Shown here piece by piece: positions 11,073 to 24,741 of a stretch of DNA of 64,000 nucleotides. The DNA is from Burhinus oedicnemus. Taxonomy: Eukaryota > Chordata > Aves > Charadriiformes > Burhinidae. Location: contig VFFE01006841.1 in NCBI GenBank assembly GCA_008921705.1, positions 714,100 through 778,099 on the forward strand. The letters are read 5' to 3'. Within the stretch, counting starts at the first letter, position 1, and each line of letters begins with the position of its first letter. Position numbers and translations under genes: made by a program. The notes under the pieces were generated by a model. That model did no database searches, was not told the origin of the DNA, and worked only from the letters and a program-made list of their open reading frames with translations.

Positions 11073-13719
11073 CTTGAGGGGGGGGAGAGAAAAGCACACT
11101 TACATCAAGAAAGACTACCCATAATACAGAAACATTTCCTAATGTTGCTCTTCTACATAGAAACTGGTTGTGCAGTTGTTGCAGCATGTTGACACAGAAC
11201 TGCAAACAAGCCTCTAAAAGCCATGATATAGAGAAGCAGAAATGAGGAAAAGGAATTATTTATCCAAATTCAGGATTATTATTCTCTCCCATCCTCCAAA
11301 GTCATACATTATTACTCTGCAGGTCTGCTGCATCACAGTGCCATTTGAAAGGAAGAGTCACTTGCTTACTAATAATTATTTGCTTCCTCAAATGCTATTC
11401 TGTTTTCTAGTTGCAAGGTACTTGACAAATCATCCAAAGGTTATGTCTTATTTAGACTCCAGGGAGGACAGAGGTTACTGCAGGCTCCCAAGAAAGAGCA
11501 GAGGCTGAGGCTTCTCTGACTACAACCGAAAGCAATTTCAGGAGGCAGGCTGTTATCACACAAAGCTGAGGCTAGGAGTCAGCATCCGCTAATGCACAGG
11601 GGCTCTTGTCATTCCCCTGCCTGCCAGAACTGGTTTCATGTGACTGGATAATACCAGACATCTATCTCCAGGGATTTTTCGGGTCCAATTATTTTAATAT
11701 TTTCTTGCAAATACTGGCAGTCATGCTGAGCTAGCGCTTTGCAACAGGATGCTTTATAATGTCACTTCAAATGACACAGAAGGTTGCTGCCAGTCCCTGC
11801 TTGGAGGACGGAAGCTAAAGCAAAAATGGTTTGTTTGTAACTATTTTATATAAGCTTGTGTTTCTCTTTACTTGTGAAAAATCACTTTAGACCATCTGGC
11901 TAAGACACCTGCCTTGTAAAACTACTGAAACATGTAATTGCTTTATTGTTGCAAAAATAAATTTCCTTATGTCTGAATACCTGCTTGGCTGCAGAACAAT
12001 ACCCGCAATGTATTTTAATGAGGACAACTCACTGTCTGAAGACTCCTTGGTTATACACTGACTAGGTAACAGATGTATAAACATGCTATTTCATTCAAAG
12101 TTAAGGCATGCAGGTTTTATCTGACTGTTAAAAAAAAAAAAAAGGTCAGAGATGCTGCTTCTAGTAGATTTCCAAAAGAGATTACTAATCTTAGGTCTCA
12201 TCTTAATCCTTGGCCTCAGCTTTGGTACTCAAAATTATTCACTAACATGCTTCACATGAAGGCTTATTACATTCAGTTGGGGTTTTTTTTCTACAATGAT
12301 TTACCACCAAGTTTCCTTCTTAAAATAATGTTTTATAACCTGAAGAGAACTTGCTCTCAGTGCAGACATTCCAATAAAGTGCATTTATGCAGCCTCTTGG
12401 GACACAAAGAGCTTAGGGGCAGCTCTTACTTCTCCTGTACCAGGAATACCTCAAAAGAGAAGGCTGCCAAGCTTCTTGGGCAAGGCTAAGAGTGGAAAGT
12501 GAACTCATCTCCCTCAATCCAAATACCTCAGAAAAAGCAACATTAGAAGTACAGTAACTACATAAAGTGCATTTTTTAATCTTGCCACCGACACTTATAA
12601 AAGATCTACAGAAAAACAAATTTCTCTCTTAGGGGATTAGTCTCACTGTATCTAAAGTAGCTCTCTACAATAAACTCTTACCACAGTGGTCATTTTGCTG
12701 GCAACAGATATTAAACCAGAAAACTACTGTTCCAATCAATGTTGATGGAGAAGAGGCAGGGGAGAAGTACTTTAGCAGGATGGCACTGCTTCTTGGCAGC
12801 ATGTGCCTCACCAACCACAGGTACATGCCATCCCATCTGGCTCTACTAGTATAGGTCGCAGCCACACAGCACCTGGTTTCCTGCCACAGTTTATCTGGTG
12901 TGACTGCATATTATAGGAGCATTCCCAATTTACTCCTAAACTTTCCCCATCTTGACCACACATTTGTGCTCCCCTATACTAGTAACTAGAAATCATGTGG
13001 TCACAGGACTAGTCAGTTTGACTCACTGATCTAAAAGACGTGATCCAACAGCAGAGAGAGAGTTTCTCGTCAGTTCTGCAAGTGGGACCCAAAAGGCCAA
13101 TCCAAACTAATCTGTGCTAAGCAAACAGAAAAGCCATGACCACTAAGTTACCTTTCTGGAATAAGAAACTTTGCTCTAAGTTTTTAGGTGTGGGGACAAT
13201 GAAAGTTAGTCTTGCAGAATTTCTACTAGTCTTTCTTTAAAAAGGACACAGCTTTGCTCCTTTCCTTTGTTTATGAAAAGTGGATCATGTAAGAAAATCC
13301 ATACACTACATATCTACTACGGCAACATATTTAAGAGGTTTTAAAGACATTCTTTAAACAAGGTGTTTAAAGGCTACCTCTACTCTAGGCAGTGCTGAGA
13401 CGTGAGGCACAGCTGCTGAGCCAGCAGGGGGAGTGCCCACCTTACTTGTGGGTCTGAGCTTGTGTGATGATACCCTAAGTCCCTATAAAAACCCAACCAG
13501 TTTCTCAGATTAAGAGATACCTTCAGCACAAAACCAACTACAGTCAGAATCCAGCATCCTGCTACCTACAGAAAAATGAGTTCACAGTAAACCGTAGTGT
13601 TTTGATTCAGTGTTCCTTGGGAGGATATCAGGATCTGGCCATATACTAGTTAAAAAGCACATTTTCCGTTTGAAAAGGCATTTGTCAGGTAGTTCAAACC
13701 ACAAATGTAAGGTGCATAC
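11073..13719 (-). other. TRIM71 last intron (2,647 bp)
   Basis: The boundaries are a GTATGC donor below 13720 and a C-rich acceptor ending CTCAAG above 11072. I see no gene or mobile element. A poly(A) tract lies near 12130-12142. A sequence resembling the CTCF core, CCAGCAGGGGGAG, lies at 13421-13433. Confidence 0.85.
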
Positions 13720-13854
13720 CTTCCAGAGCAGCTCACACTCCCGCTCTTCCAAGGCCTTCTTATGTCTAGTAGTCACTGCTTTGACTTCAGACTGTACCAC
13801 CTTCGCTTTCATCTCAACCTGCTCTGCCACAGCCTGGGCCTGTTCAATACTCAG
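13720..13854 (-). CDS. TRIM71: TRIM71 internal exon: coiled-coil segment
   Basis: This is a 135-bp phase-0 exon of 45 codons, starting [10 protein letters not shown] and ending ELLWK. The acceptor is a pyrimidine tract ending CCCCAG just above 13854, and the donor is AAG|GTATGC at 13720/13719. The sequence is charged and helical (many Glu, Lys, Gln and Ala) and matches the TRIM coiled coil that follows the B-boxes and drives antiparallel dimerisation in the family. It joins the next exon as LLWK-VEKI, as expected for TRIM71. The intron on its 3' side is 2,647 bp and the one on its 5' side 9,264 bp. Confidence 0.95.
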
Positions 13855-14982
13855 CTGGGGAGAAAGAGAGACAACACGCTTAGAGCTCAACCAAACCATT
13901 TAGAAACGCATCAGAGGACTGCTGCTTGCATTTCACTATGTCTTCATGTGAAGGCATAAAGCGACAACTCTGGTTTTTACCAGGCCTTCACCCATTTCAT
14001 ACATCAGAACCTGAAAACTGGCATTTTTTAATACATCTATTACATGGAGTTTACCCTTTCATTGTACCGTGCACCAGCACCACAGGGCTAAATTCCCTGT
14101 GAAATTCCAGTAAGCAGCTAGTATGAACTCAAGCAAGAGACTCGCACAGAAATTCGTATTTGTGTTTTCCGCACGTATAGAAAACCCAACTTGTCTTATC
14201 CCTCAAAATGGTTCAGACTGCTGTGTGATGGTTCTGCTTCTAGTCAGAAATGGCAGTGTAGGGAACAGACTGTTTTATCTATGCATCTGAGCTGCACAGA
14301 AATACCCCTAACAGAATGTGAAGTTAATAAATTCTAAAAGAAAACACACAGATTAGATGGTTATCATTAAAAAGCATTCATATAGTTATTCACACCTTGG
14401 ATATAGACCAAGTTCTTCCTAATAGAACCTTGTAATACTAGTACTTTAAAAACATACTGTAGTAGTGTTCTGCAAATACACAGAAAGCATCTGGAAGGAG
14501 CACGTTTCTTCTCCCCTCAAAAGAAAAAATTGTTTCCTTGAAGAATCCTTCCCAAACTGTTCCCAGTTTCACAAAACTGGGCATAAAAGAAAAGGGCATA
14601 AAACCAAACAAGATAAAGAGCAGGGAAATCTGAAGGCTCACAGTTCCCAATGGAAAAGGTTCAATAGCATCGGTTAACTGAAATGTTTTCAACACCTTTG
14701 TCGTACAGTGAACCATCGTTAATGTGCACATGAGGTTGTGAACCTCTAAGAGGCTAAAAAGATATGGTTTATTAGTTAGAAAACTACAAAACAAAATGAT
14801 GGGATGTGAAGGTATTTAGCCTAGAAAACAGAAGGCTCAGGGGGATCTTACCAGTGTATGTAAGTACCTGTAGAGAGGGTGCAAGAGGACAGAACCAGGC
14901 TCTTTTCATTGGTGCCCAGCAACACCTGCATGAACACGGTTACTTAAATTTTACTCTGAGGAACCAGAAGTACCAGTTTCAG

Positions 14983-15330
14983 AGAATCATAGAATCACCT
15001 AGGTTGGAAGAGACCTTTAAGATCATCAAGTTCAACCATAAACCTATCAATGCCAAAACCACCACTACACCACGTCCCTAAGCACCACATCTACCTGTCT
15101 TTTAAATACCTCCAGGGATGGCGATTCCACCATTTCACTGGACAGCCTGTTCCAATGTTTGGTAACCCTTTCGGTGAAGTTTTTCCTAATACCCAATCTA
15201 AACCTCTCCTGGTGCAACTTGAGGCCCCTTCCTCTCATCCTATCGCTTGTTACTTGAGAGAAGAGAACGACCCCCACCTCTCTACAACCTCCTTTCAGGT
15301 AGTTGTAGAGAGCTATAAGGTCAACCCTGA
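14983..15330 (-). mobile_element. CR1 LINE, 5'-truncated 3' end
   Basis: Read on the minus strand this is the familiar 3' part of the chicken-repeat-1 non-LTR retrotransposon: a stretch encoding [11 protein letters not shown], then the conserved untranslated tail, ending with GGTTGATTCT-like sequence near TTCCAACCTAGGTGATTC and a TCTATGATTCT terminus. Only about 350 bp remain, as is usual for CR1, which inserts with severe 5' truncation. The minus-strand frame 15065-15352 reads through most of it ([27 protein letters not shown]), so it is not heavily decayed. It lies in a TRIM71 intron in the same orientation as the gene. The outer limits are approximate by about 15 bp. Confidence 0.93.
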
Positions 15331-17126
15331 AGTTTACAAGATACATTGGCACAAAGCATTGACGACATCTCTAATAGGATGGGCCATCTTTGGGCCCCTG
15401 AGAAGTCACAACAGGTACAGCTGCAAATAGGCTGTTTACTGTATCGGCCAACAGCAGGAAACAAAATAGTTGTTCTCCATCTCAAATTCAGTAACCTGAC
15501 GTCATTCTTTGCTAAACACAGGCCTTGTCTTCTGTTTCCCAAGCATGTGAACTGGCTGACCATCTCATTCACTAACACTGGATAATTGTGACATACCATG
15601 AAGAGAGTGCATCATAAAAGCTGCTTTTCTTTAAAAGGATTTGTTGCTAAAAGGATTGTGTGGTGTCTGACCAGAACAAGCAATGCTGCTGCTTAACATG
15701 TTTCCTAAAAAGTTGACCTCTTTGAGACAAGTTCTGCACAGGAAATGCCTGCAGAACAGCAAGGGAGAGCTATCATGGCAGAGCTGTGATATCTTAGAGT
15801 AATCTAAGAGAACAAGGAATTTCCATGTAAAGAAGGCTCCCAAAAGTTGTACTTAAAGCTCTTGGCTTTTGCTCCAGATAGATAACTTGCCTATTGCTGT
15901 TCCCCCACCACCATGCCACTGCCAGCTGCTGTGTTTGATGCGGGTCAGCCTTCCTTGGCTGTTCTAGCAGTGCAGGATCATGTGAATTTTACCAATACTT
16001 TGCTGATATCCTACACAATATTAGAGCCTTCGTGTTCGGGGCATCCTTCACTGATCTGAGCTGTTCAGACTCTGGCAAGTAAAAATAAATTCAGATGATG
16101 ACAGGAGTTGCTGGTAGACAACCTTGTGCTATCGAGTACAGTTACTTGCCTTACTGTAACTGGTTCCTACAGATGGGAGATCACAGCATCCACAGTGAAT
16201 TAATACCTCTCCTGCTAGGATGTGACCCCCCCCTCCTCCGAGGGCCACAACAAAAGGAAACCTTGCACAAAGGGCTTCCAGTGGGGCATAAGAGCATGTT
16301 TTCTTGAAGGAAAGCAATGCAGACATCCATCACTAGCTATTGCTACCAGCCCACTTCAGAATTTCTTGCTCTTCTCTATAAACCTACCCAAAGAGCAACA
16401 AACAACATTCAACACACACTTTAGCAGAAGACGACAATGGCATGCAGTATTACCTGTACTTTCAGATTTCAAAGCATTTAATGAGGATCATTAAGTGTGC
16501 AGGTCTCCAAGTTTTCATTCTCTGGACATTTTGTACCAAACAGAAAAGCCTACTTCGTTAACATCTTAAGGAAGCCATTCCTATAATTCATACAGCATTT
16601 TACATCTTATTAAACCTAGCTCTGCATAAAAACACCCCTAAAGTGCCAGTGGCACCCAGGGCACCAGTGCCTACATAAAACATGCGAAACCACACACTCC
16701 TTTCCAGGACAAGACAGCAGGCCCAGGCATACCTGGCCACTTCCTACATGCTCCAGCTAGTTTTGAGTAAAAGGTGAAAAGTAAAATTGTACTGGACGCC
16801 AGGTGTCCTTTGCAAGTCCCCTTCAGGTGGGCATCTATGCAAGCTCCCCTTTAGCTACATTTAATCACCGTGGGGAAAAACTGGTAGTGAGCTTGCTACA
16901 GTGGCTCTGACACGGCAACTGATGCTACAACACAAAGCTATGAAGAAACTGACTGCACCAGAAGTAGTAAAGTAATATTGTATAACTTTGCTGCAGTTCT
17001 GGATATCTGTGCTGACTACAGAGGGGCCCAAATTAGGACTTGCTATTTTGTAGAATGGCAGTTTTCAGCCGTTTTTCACGTTTCCCATCTTCTCCTGGAC
17101 ATTAGGAACTGGAGTTTCAAGTTAAC

Positions 17127-17229
17127 AAAAAGCTTTCTACAATTTAATCTTTAAATACTCCTATGGAATACTTAAGTAAAGACTAAATTGTAGAAAGCTT
17201 TTTTTTTTAATATTCCTATGGAATATTTA
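17127..17229. repeat. Inverted repeat with 26-bp arms and a nested palindromic loop motif
   Basis: Arms at 17127-17152 and 17178-17203 are reverse complements at 25 of 26 positions, around a core AAAGCTTTCTACAATTTA. The 25-nt loop contains CCTATGGAATA, and a second copy of this loop motif follows the right arm at 17211-17229, where it forms its own 8-bp-arm palindrome (AATATTCC/GGAATATT). I do not recognise the family; a small palindromic non-autonomous element is one possibility. Confidence 0.7.
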
Positions 17230-19402
17230 AATATAATGTTCTAGAAATATCACTCCTCCAAGTTTTCACTAGTGCTGCTTTTTTAAAATGAAAAATTAGG
17301 ATCAGAAGCATACAACACTCCAGGAGAAAGGAAAACCATTACAAAGCATGTGTTCGGACAGACTACAAACAAGAACTGCAAAACTACCGTAAAGGTGCTG
17401 CTGCCCTCACTGCATGGTTTCCAAAGTCCAATAACCAAATTAAATCAGTATGGCCACTGTTAACGTCCATACAGCACAGAGTTATTTAACTTAGGTCTCT
17501 GAAACAGCAAAGCCTGTTAATCCAGATGCTGAGCCATGCTGTTAGATTATAGCAATTCATTCAGAAAATTATCCATTTGAACAAACTGCAGCACAACATG
17601 CCACTGTGGCAACACCGTGAGATACGTGAAGGCCGCTTATGGTAACTGTATTGCAACTCGATACTAGCTTGCATGCACATTTTTGAAAAGGTCCTTAGGA
17701 TTTTTAATTCCACCCATCCAAAGATGGAAGGGAGGTATAATTTTTCAGGTATTAATTCCCATATTTAAGTTTGCTAGTCTAAGTTTTTTAACAAAGGCGC
17801 AAACCTCTGGAAAGAAAATTCAAACTTGAAAGCAAACTTTTGTTTTCTTCAGAGTAATCCTTCAGTATTTCAGGGGTGAACAGACCACAGGTAACAGCTA
17901 AAGAATCTTAAATACACACTTCCCTACCTCAACATGGAGGATTTACACTTTAAACACTAAGGAATTTAAGAGGAATTTAATCCTACTTACGAGGGGGGAA
18001 AAAAGCTTTAAGATGCATAGTCTCTGGCAAACCCTCCCTAGCTTTTAAAAGCACATTAAATAAAAATAAAATAAAGGAAATCTTTCTGTGCATCTCGTTA
18101 TCCCTCTTTCACCAAATGCTAAAGGTGTTCCATCCATGAATAGTTTGTTTTCAGTTTCTTATGGTAACAAAAAGATACAGAGAGCTTCTTTCAAAGGACT
18201 TTTCCAATTACTTATTAGTATTTCAGAACAGGATAAAACAACTGGGACATAACAGCCAGGTTTCTCCAGCATCGATAGCTGGATATAAACTTCCTAATGT
18301 TCTTATACTAGAAAAATTAATTGGAAGATCCTACACAGAGTATAGTTGCAGTAAAGACACTAGGATTAATAGGCTTAGCAGAGGCTTTGCAGTAGTATTG
18401 GTGCAGCTATAGCACAAATCACAGTAGTTGGACCAATATAAAGGTTTCAGTCTAAAAAGTATAAAACACTAAAAGCTTTGATGGAGTGAGGGCTAGAGGC
18501 TAGGTTAATTCATGTCAGAAGCCAACAAACAATCACTTTGGTTTATACTGCAAGAACAGACTTCTTGCCTAAAGTTTTAGGCAGAACAGTAGTTTGGACA
18601 GTGAGACATGTTAAATCCATCTTTCCCAATAACCATCTGCTCACATGTTACACTAAGGGACTCACTAACACACAACACAAAACAATAACTAGAAGTAAAA
18701 GGAAATCCAGCCTCTGTTGATATAAATCCTAGATTTAGAAAAGCACAATTGACTCATTTTATTTACAAAGCTTCATTTCAGATTCTCAAACCTGCAAGCC
18801 TGACTTCAAAGCCACGCACAAGGGTGCCTCAGCTAACTTGATGTGACAACCCCAGAACGATCCCTCACAGCACAGCGGTGCCATCCTTCTCGGGTATCGA
18901 CCTCTCGGCAGCACAGATCCATATGGCAACCCACAGGGAAGCTTCCACTCAAGGGCAGAGGCTCAAGGCAACAGATCAGCTTCCTCCTCTGGCTGGCCAA
19001 GTTTCTTACAGTACCTCCCCCTCCCCGAGAATAAAGGTGTTAATATACTTCATACCACCTCCCCCGCAATTTGGGAGAGAAGAGGCATTGCCTTAATGGC
19101 TGACCTGCCTTACCACCAACTCTTAAGCCTTTCATGCTGGTAGATAAGAGTTACTCCCCCTCTGTGTTCCACACATGACCAGTCTCACTGCAGGCTTCCA
19201 CATTTAAATTAATGCACTGTCAAACTTCCCAGCAAAAACAACTATAGGCTCAGCTAGGAAAGAATTTGTTTGTTTTCCAATAAAGCCACTTAAGACAACT
19301 GACATGAACAGATCAAATTATATTTTAACATGTTCACCTGGAAATTGACCTTAAATGGGAATGAGCGCTCAGTGCTTTACTGTTATGCAAGTGCATTAGA
19401 TT

Positions 19403-19429
19403 ACACACACACATACATACATATATACA
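19403..19429. repeat. CA/TA compound microsatellite
   Basis: ACACACACAC grading into ACATACATAC and ATATATAC within a TRIM71 intron. Confidence 0.9.
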
Positions 19430-22400
19430 ATTACACATGTATAGATGTATTTTAAGAACATGACATTTTGAAAAAGCCATCTATCTTTCATCGTAACAGA
19501 TTTACGTTCGGTTTGTGGCCCGGTCCTTGGAAAAAAAATCTGAAAGAAGACAGCTAAGTGTGCACTTTCTTGAGGTAAAACAAGGCAGCAGGACAAGCTC
19601 CCCATACAGAAAGGCAGCAGTCCTGCTTCTGCCCACCCCATTAATCCAATGTCAACTTTCATATCATCCTGCGAATCAATTCAAATCTCTGAAAAGTCTA
19701 GAAAAAGTATCCGAGCAAGGAGGATAGATAGAAGCCTTCCACTGGGACAAGAAAGAAGTCCTACAAGCAAGAGAGTTGGGTGTTTCTGCTCCATTCCCTG
19801 GCACCATTGACAGTTCTCGCAGCACTGCGGTGACCCAGCCAAAAAGTAATACCACAGAAAGGTTACCCTTTCAGCTGGATCAGCTCACCACTCAGGCACA
19901 CAAGCAGAAGTACTTGTGTTAGGGACAGGCTTAGAAACACATGATCCAGGCCAGGACCAGCTTCCACAGGGAAGCCTTCCATTGCTGCAGAACATCACTG
20001 ATAAAAAAACCCCACAAGCCTCTTGCTGTCAGGATTACTATTTCTTACAGAGTACTTCAACTCCTTTGAAAAGTGAGGTTGGGACTTTTCAGGAGTGACA
20101 GACTAGATCAGGCTTCAGTGGATCAAGAAGCTGAAATGTATCCCAACTCAGTATTTTTTTTTTTTTTTTAAGTCTGAAAAACAATCTTTCCTCCAAAGCC
20201 GCAGGAAGAGCTTAAATAAACATTTCTTCCTAAAAGCCTTCAACTTTGGTTAACTAGATACTCTCCAGCCAGTTGACTCATGGCTTGATTTCCTCTCTCA
20301 TGCAACGCCCTTCAAATTCCACCTTTTCCCTTTTACTCTCAACTACCCTTCCTCATTCATCCTCACCATCTCATGTCAGAGAGCTACCACTGTCAGAGCC
20401 CATTAAGAAAGAGTTACTAGTGCAGCAGTATGAATCAGTCCCACTAAAAAGTGTTACTACACCATATTACTTTTCAAGCCTCATAGAGCTCCAGTCTATG
20501 TTCCTCATATTGCAGCTCATACTGGCAATTTAATTCCCTGTCGATTGTTTTCAAAGTTTATCAAAAGCACTCAAGCCAATTTCTCTTACTTTAGAGTCTA
20601 GTTACTTTAGAGTTGGTTTTAAATTCATGCTGACATGCTGTCTCCTCCCTAGGACAAATATACAGCTTCACAACCCTGTCATCCCAAGAACAAGAAAAAC
20701 TCTGCTCCATGAAAACTTTCTTATGCAGCAGGCTCACTGCATCAACCTTTGAGTCAGGCACCTCTGCTTTTAACTACATCACATGCTCTCCCAGTTGTTG
20801 CTCATGTTAGCAGCTGTCTTGAGTTGTACAGTCTTCCCATTCCTGCATATGCACACAGATTACCACCACCTCAACTTTATCACTTATCTGCTTGCTTACT
20901 ACACCCTTTTTCTGTACAGCAGTCCAGTCTAAAAAGCCCACTAAATTAATAAGACAACTCAGTCCTTGAAAAGCATGGTTTATTTTACAGAATATTTACA
21001 CAAGCTGCCCAGTTAACACCTCCAAGATAGCCTCTTAACCTGGATGGGCTATAGCTAGGGCAGGGCAAAACTGCACAAACCAAGTTCAGTTGAGCTGCTT
21101 GTTCAAGTTACACGAGCATAACCAGTACCACCCACCCTTTACCTGTACCATCATAAAGCAGTCAGCTCACCAAAATGGCAGAAGCCTCCAACATAAAAAG
21201 CCAGAAGAAAATAGTGGAGGAATAAGCAAAGTAAACCCAGTAGGAAGTAAGCAGGCACAAAAGCATTCATACAATACTAGTAGAGTGGTACCGAATATAT
21301 TCTGCTAGCTTCAGAAGCTAGAGTCAGTCCCTTCTTAGATGATTTATCAGCACCAGTCAGATGATTAAGAGCCCTGGAGGTCAAAAGCAGTAATTTAATT
21401 ACTAACAGACAAGCCCTTGTCTAGGACAGCCTGGAGAAATTCAGAACACTGCCCCAGTGAGGTTCTTTAAACTAGTATAATCCCTTTCTTTTGGCTCATT
21501 TTGGGACATGTTAAATGTTTCAGCATGGATACTGCTGAAGAGCCTTATGATCCAACTTAAAACAAATGTTGGAGGAAGCTAAGGTTTGCAGGATTCTGTC
21601 TTAAGATGGAGTTTTAAATTAGCCAACCAGCTCCAAAAACTTGGTGTTTGCTGTTCTGTTGTAACAAGTTAACATCATAAGCTAAGGGCAGACATCAACA
21701 CCAACAACAGTTTAATATCTATACCATCATAATACTTATTATTTCATTCCACAGGTGCAAAGACTTAGGGAGAGAAAAGTTAGCTGCTCCTGTCCCACTG
21801 AAGAAGCTTACTTAAGAAGAGTTACAGCTATCTGACAGGCTCAAAGTTACGGCTTATTCTCACTAACCAGTAAGGCAGAAAAATTGTTACATCACAGGAA
21901 GGGATCCAACTTCAGAACAACCAGTCCAAGACACACAAGCCCTACATCTAGTAACCTGCCCTGAGTACACAGGAATTCCATAGCACTGCAGGAAAGTGAG
22001 CTAGGAGGGACTGGGAGTGGTCACTGCCAACAACAATGGAAGCAGAGATTTAATATATTTTTTTTTAGTTAGTACGAAAATTTAAGAGACTCACTCAAAT
22101 CCTCATCTACTAGAAGCAATGGTGGATGGACAATGGGTTTAGTGTTGTTTTTTTTTAAATTGTTATTGTTTGTACCACACATGTGCCAGGAACGCACATG
22201 CAATTCAGAAAGTAAGTTTATTTCCTATACATGGCATTCTATCAATGTTTACTCAAAAAAACTTATTAGTTAAATCACAAAGTGTTGAGTTTCAGAATAC
22301 CCAAGTCTAATCTAGAGCATTTAAGGCTAACAAAGTGAGACGATAGTGGTGTGGAGTATAGCCTCCCAAAACGCTTTCTCCATTCGAAGTCTCTCTAGAC

Positions 22401-23118
22401 AGGTAAAACTACTGCTGATACCATGTATCACTTACCACTAGATATTATTCAGCAAAAGTAACTACCTAATTCCCTATGTAAATTTATTCTGTAGTTTGAA
22501 GCACTGTACCACCTTCCTTCCAGTTCTTGTCCAGTATTTGTATTTGCATTATAAAACATAGCTGAGGTAGAAAGCAATAACAGGCAGTTATAGCAGGCAT
22601 CTGTGTGTGCAGAGTAACCCTTGTATAGCGATAGCTCCAGATCCTTCACACAGGCAGGCTAGAAGTTTTACGCTAATCCAGCAGCCGATTAGTATTTTAT
22701 ATCTGGTGGAAACACTGAAGACATAACCAGAGCCATAGGTAGTTACAGTGCTAGATGCTGTACAGGCATGAAAGACCGCTGAAAATAAGTCTCAGTTGTA
22801 AAAACAAAACCAGCTTGGCACTGCTATACAAGACCAGAACTTTCTTCAAAATGCTCCACGCTCAAGTGCATTTGTAGAGCTTCATATATACTGTGATTTA
22901 CATGACAGGATTATGCTGCAAGAATGCAAAATTCATATAACAGCACTTTGTTTTCAGCTCCACAGCCACTTCTGTCAGAGATCTGAGAGAACAGAAGGGG
23001 TGAGAAGACTGACAGCAGAAGCAGAGAGCTTTTTGCCTTGACACCTTGCCCTGTAACAGACAAGCTGTGGGGGAAAGAAGCAGGGGGAAATAAAGTACTC
23101 AAGTTGAGAGTATCTTAC

Positions 23119-23286
23119 TTGAATAGCCTGTCGTCCCTGCTGAGCATCTGCCAGGAGCTGAATGGTGAGAGTTCTGGAGTCCTGGAGGGCATCTTGGAGG
23201 TAGATAAAGCTGTGACCCACATGTCGTCCCATGGTACATTCCCGACATATGGGGACAGAACAGGTATCACAGTAGAAATGCAGTAC
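23119..23286 (-). CDS. TRIM71: TRIM71 internal exon: second half of B-box 2 and start of coiled coil
   Basis: This is a 168-bp phase-0 exon of 56 codons. The acceptor is a long T-rich tract ending TTCTAG just above 23286, and the donor is CAA|GTAAGA at 23119/23118. The product starts [20 protein letters not shown] and ends RQAIQ. Visible zinc-ligand candidates of B-box 2 are the Cys of FYC, the Cys of DTC, the Cys pair of ICREC and the His residues of GRHVGH; the first ligands must come from the unseen upstream exon. The helix that begins the coiled coil follows ([20 protein letters not shown]). I recall Gly-Gly in the GRHxGH position of the mammalian protein, where this copy has Val-Gly; this is a small substitution that leaves the histidines intact. 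The frame has no in-frame ATG before Met19, so this is not a first exon. Confidence 0.95.
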
Positions 23287-24698
23287 CTAGAAGATGAAAA
23301 AAAAAAAATTTGTATCACTATCTAATGAAGAATTAAAGAGAAAATAGTGGACGAAAAAATATCCAACAGTTCAACTCTAAAGGAGATGGCTAGAGGCAGC
23401 AGAAATAGGCAAAGACTTCACAATAGTTTCTCCACAGAGGAAGAGCCATCTCTCCCAGTAAGCTCCAAGTCATACTCTAACTGTTAGATGGAAGTGTCAT
23501 TGTTTTCTTTGCAATACAATACTAGGAAGAGTGTCCACATCAGCTCCTCTTAAGAGCGGAAGCCATCTGCCAACACTTGCAGATTGGAGATGTCATCTAT
23601 GGCAAGTTTCAGGTGAAGACTTTTCCTGCATACACAAACACCACATTCTCTTAAGTGGGTCATTTAATAATCACTGCACTGGAGAACTGCAGCACCAGCA
23701 CACCCACCTCCCAGAAGGTGAAAACAAAGTATGCCTGCCTGAAAACCATCCTTTTTTCTTTCAAAATATGCAAATACCTTATGGGTAGTGACAATATTAG
23801 GCAAGACACCCTTCTGCCACTCTCAACAGCAAAGCAAGAAAACCTTTGCTTTGTTGTAGTGTTTCTATGCTAGTGAGATGCGAGTTGGAGAACAAGACTG
23901 GAACATTAGCATGCCCATCAGAGCATCTGAATGCTCCAGTGAACTGTGGGTAACCACTAAAACCCCATTCTATTCACAAAGCACTTAAACCCATAGATTC
24001 AAATCACAATGGAAGTCTTACACCAAGATGTTAGCCTAGGAAGTTGAATCCATTCATCAACCATAACTGTTCCCATTCCACCCAGTAGAGGGAAGCAGCA
24101 CACAGGAACGGCATCTTCCACGGAAGTGTGCTTTCTTAGAGGCAAGCAGAAATCAGCTGTTTTGTTTTCAACGACACAAGTCAAGCAGTACAACACTTCA
24201 ATACAAGAAAGTTCTGCATTCAAAGTCTTGCTCTTAACTACATATCTATTTTTGTTAAGAGTATAATATTAGAAAATCTAGATTACCATGGAAGAGTCAA
24301 AAATCCACTCTACAACGGCAAACAAGGTTTCCCACTACAAACAATTTTTCTATCACCAGCTATTTGAAATCTACCTCACAGAACGGAGCAAGAGCAGAAC
24401 AAAGATTGGACAGGTGTTTGATATGCCTGTCTTCTCACAGCTGTCATCCAGCCACTCCCGATTCTAGCTAACAGTTCACGATATGGTGCGTAACATCCCC
24501 CTTTCCCTTCTTCCTCAAAAGGAAGGGGGAGGACAGGACAGGTGATTCCCTCAGATTGCCTTTGCTGCATAAAGTGACATTTTAAGCTCCTAGAAGCGCA
24601 ACAGCTGAAGTGGTATATGGATTAATTACTCAAAGGGGTATGTGTGTGTTTGCGCACACATGTCAGATTTTACTAAACAACCCCCTCTTTTTTCTTTT

Positions 24699-24700
<2 letters not shown>

Positions 24701-24740
<40 letters not shown>
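24701..24740. repeat. Poly(T) tract, 40 nt
   Basis: An uninterrupted run of T preceded by an imperfect CT-rich lead (24681-24700). On the gene strand it is poly(A). No retrocopy sequence is recognisable beside it. Confidence 0.95.

Positions 24741-24741
<1 letters not shown>

Larger units (their letters stand above)
13855..23118 (-). other. TRIM71 intron between the two small exons (9,264 bp)
   Basis: The donor is GTAAGA below 23119 and the acceptor ends CCCCAG above 13854. It contains a CR1 fragment (about 14983-15330), a 26-bp-arm inverted repeat (17127-17203), a CA/TA microsatellite (19403-19429) and a T tract near 20154-20170. Open frames here are short and have no recognisable domains. 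Confidence 0.85.

Noticed and set aside
11073..11099. Upstream ATG extending the last-exon frame by nine codons
   Set aside because: The segment is the pyrimidine-rich splice acceptor of the intron. The protein continues from the previous exon in phase 0 at 11072.
15065..15430. Open frames overlapping on both strands near 15 kb
   Set aside because: They are explained by the CR1 fragment and are not a host gene.
22563..22570. let-7-type 8-mer in an intron (also 38974-38981 and 45714-45721)
   Set aside because: These lie in introns and are removed by splicing, so they cannot act as mRNA target sites.
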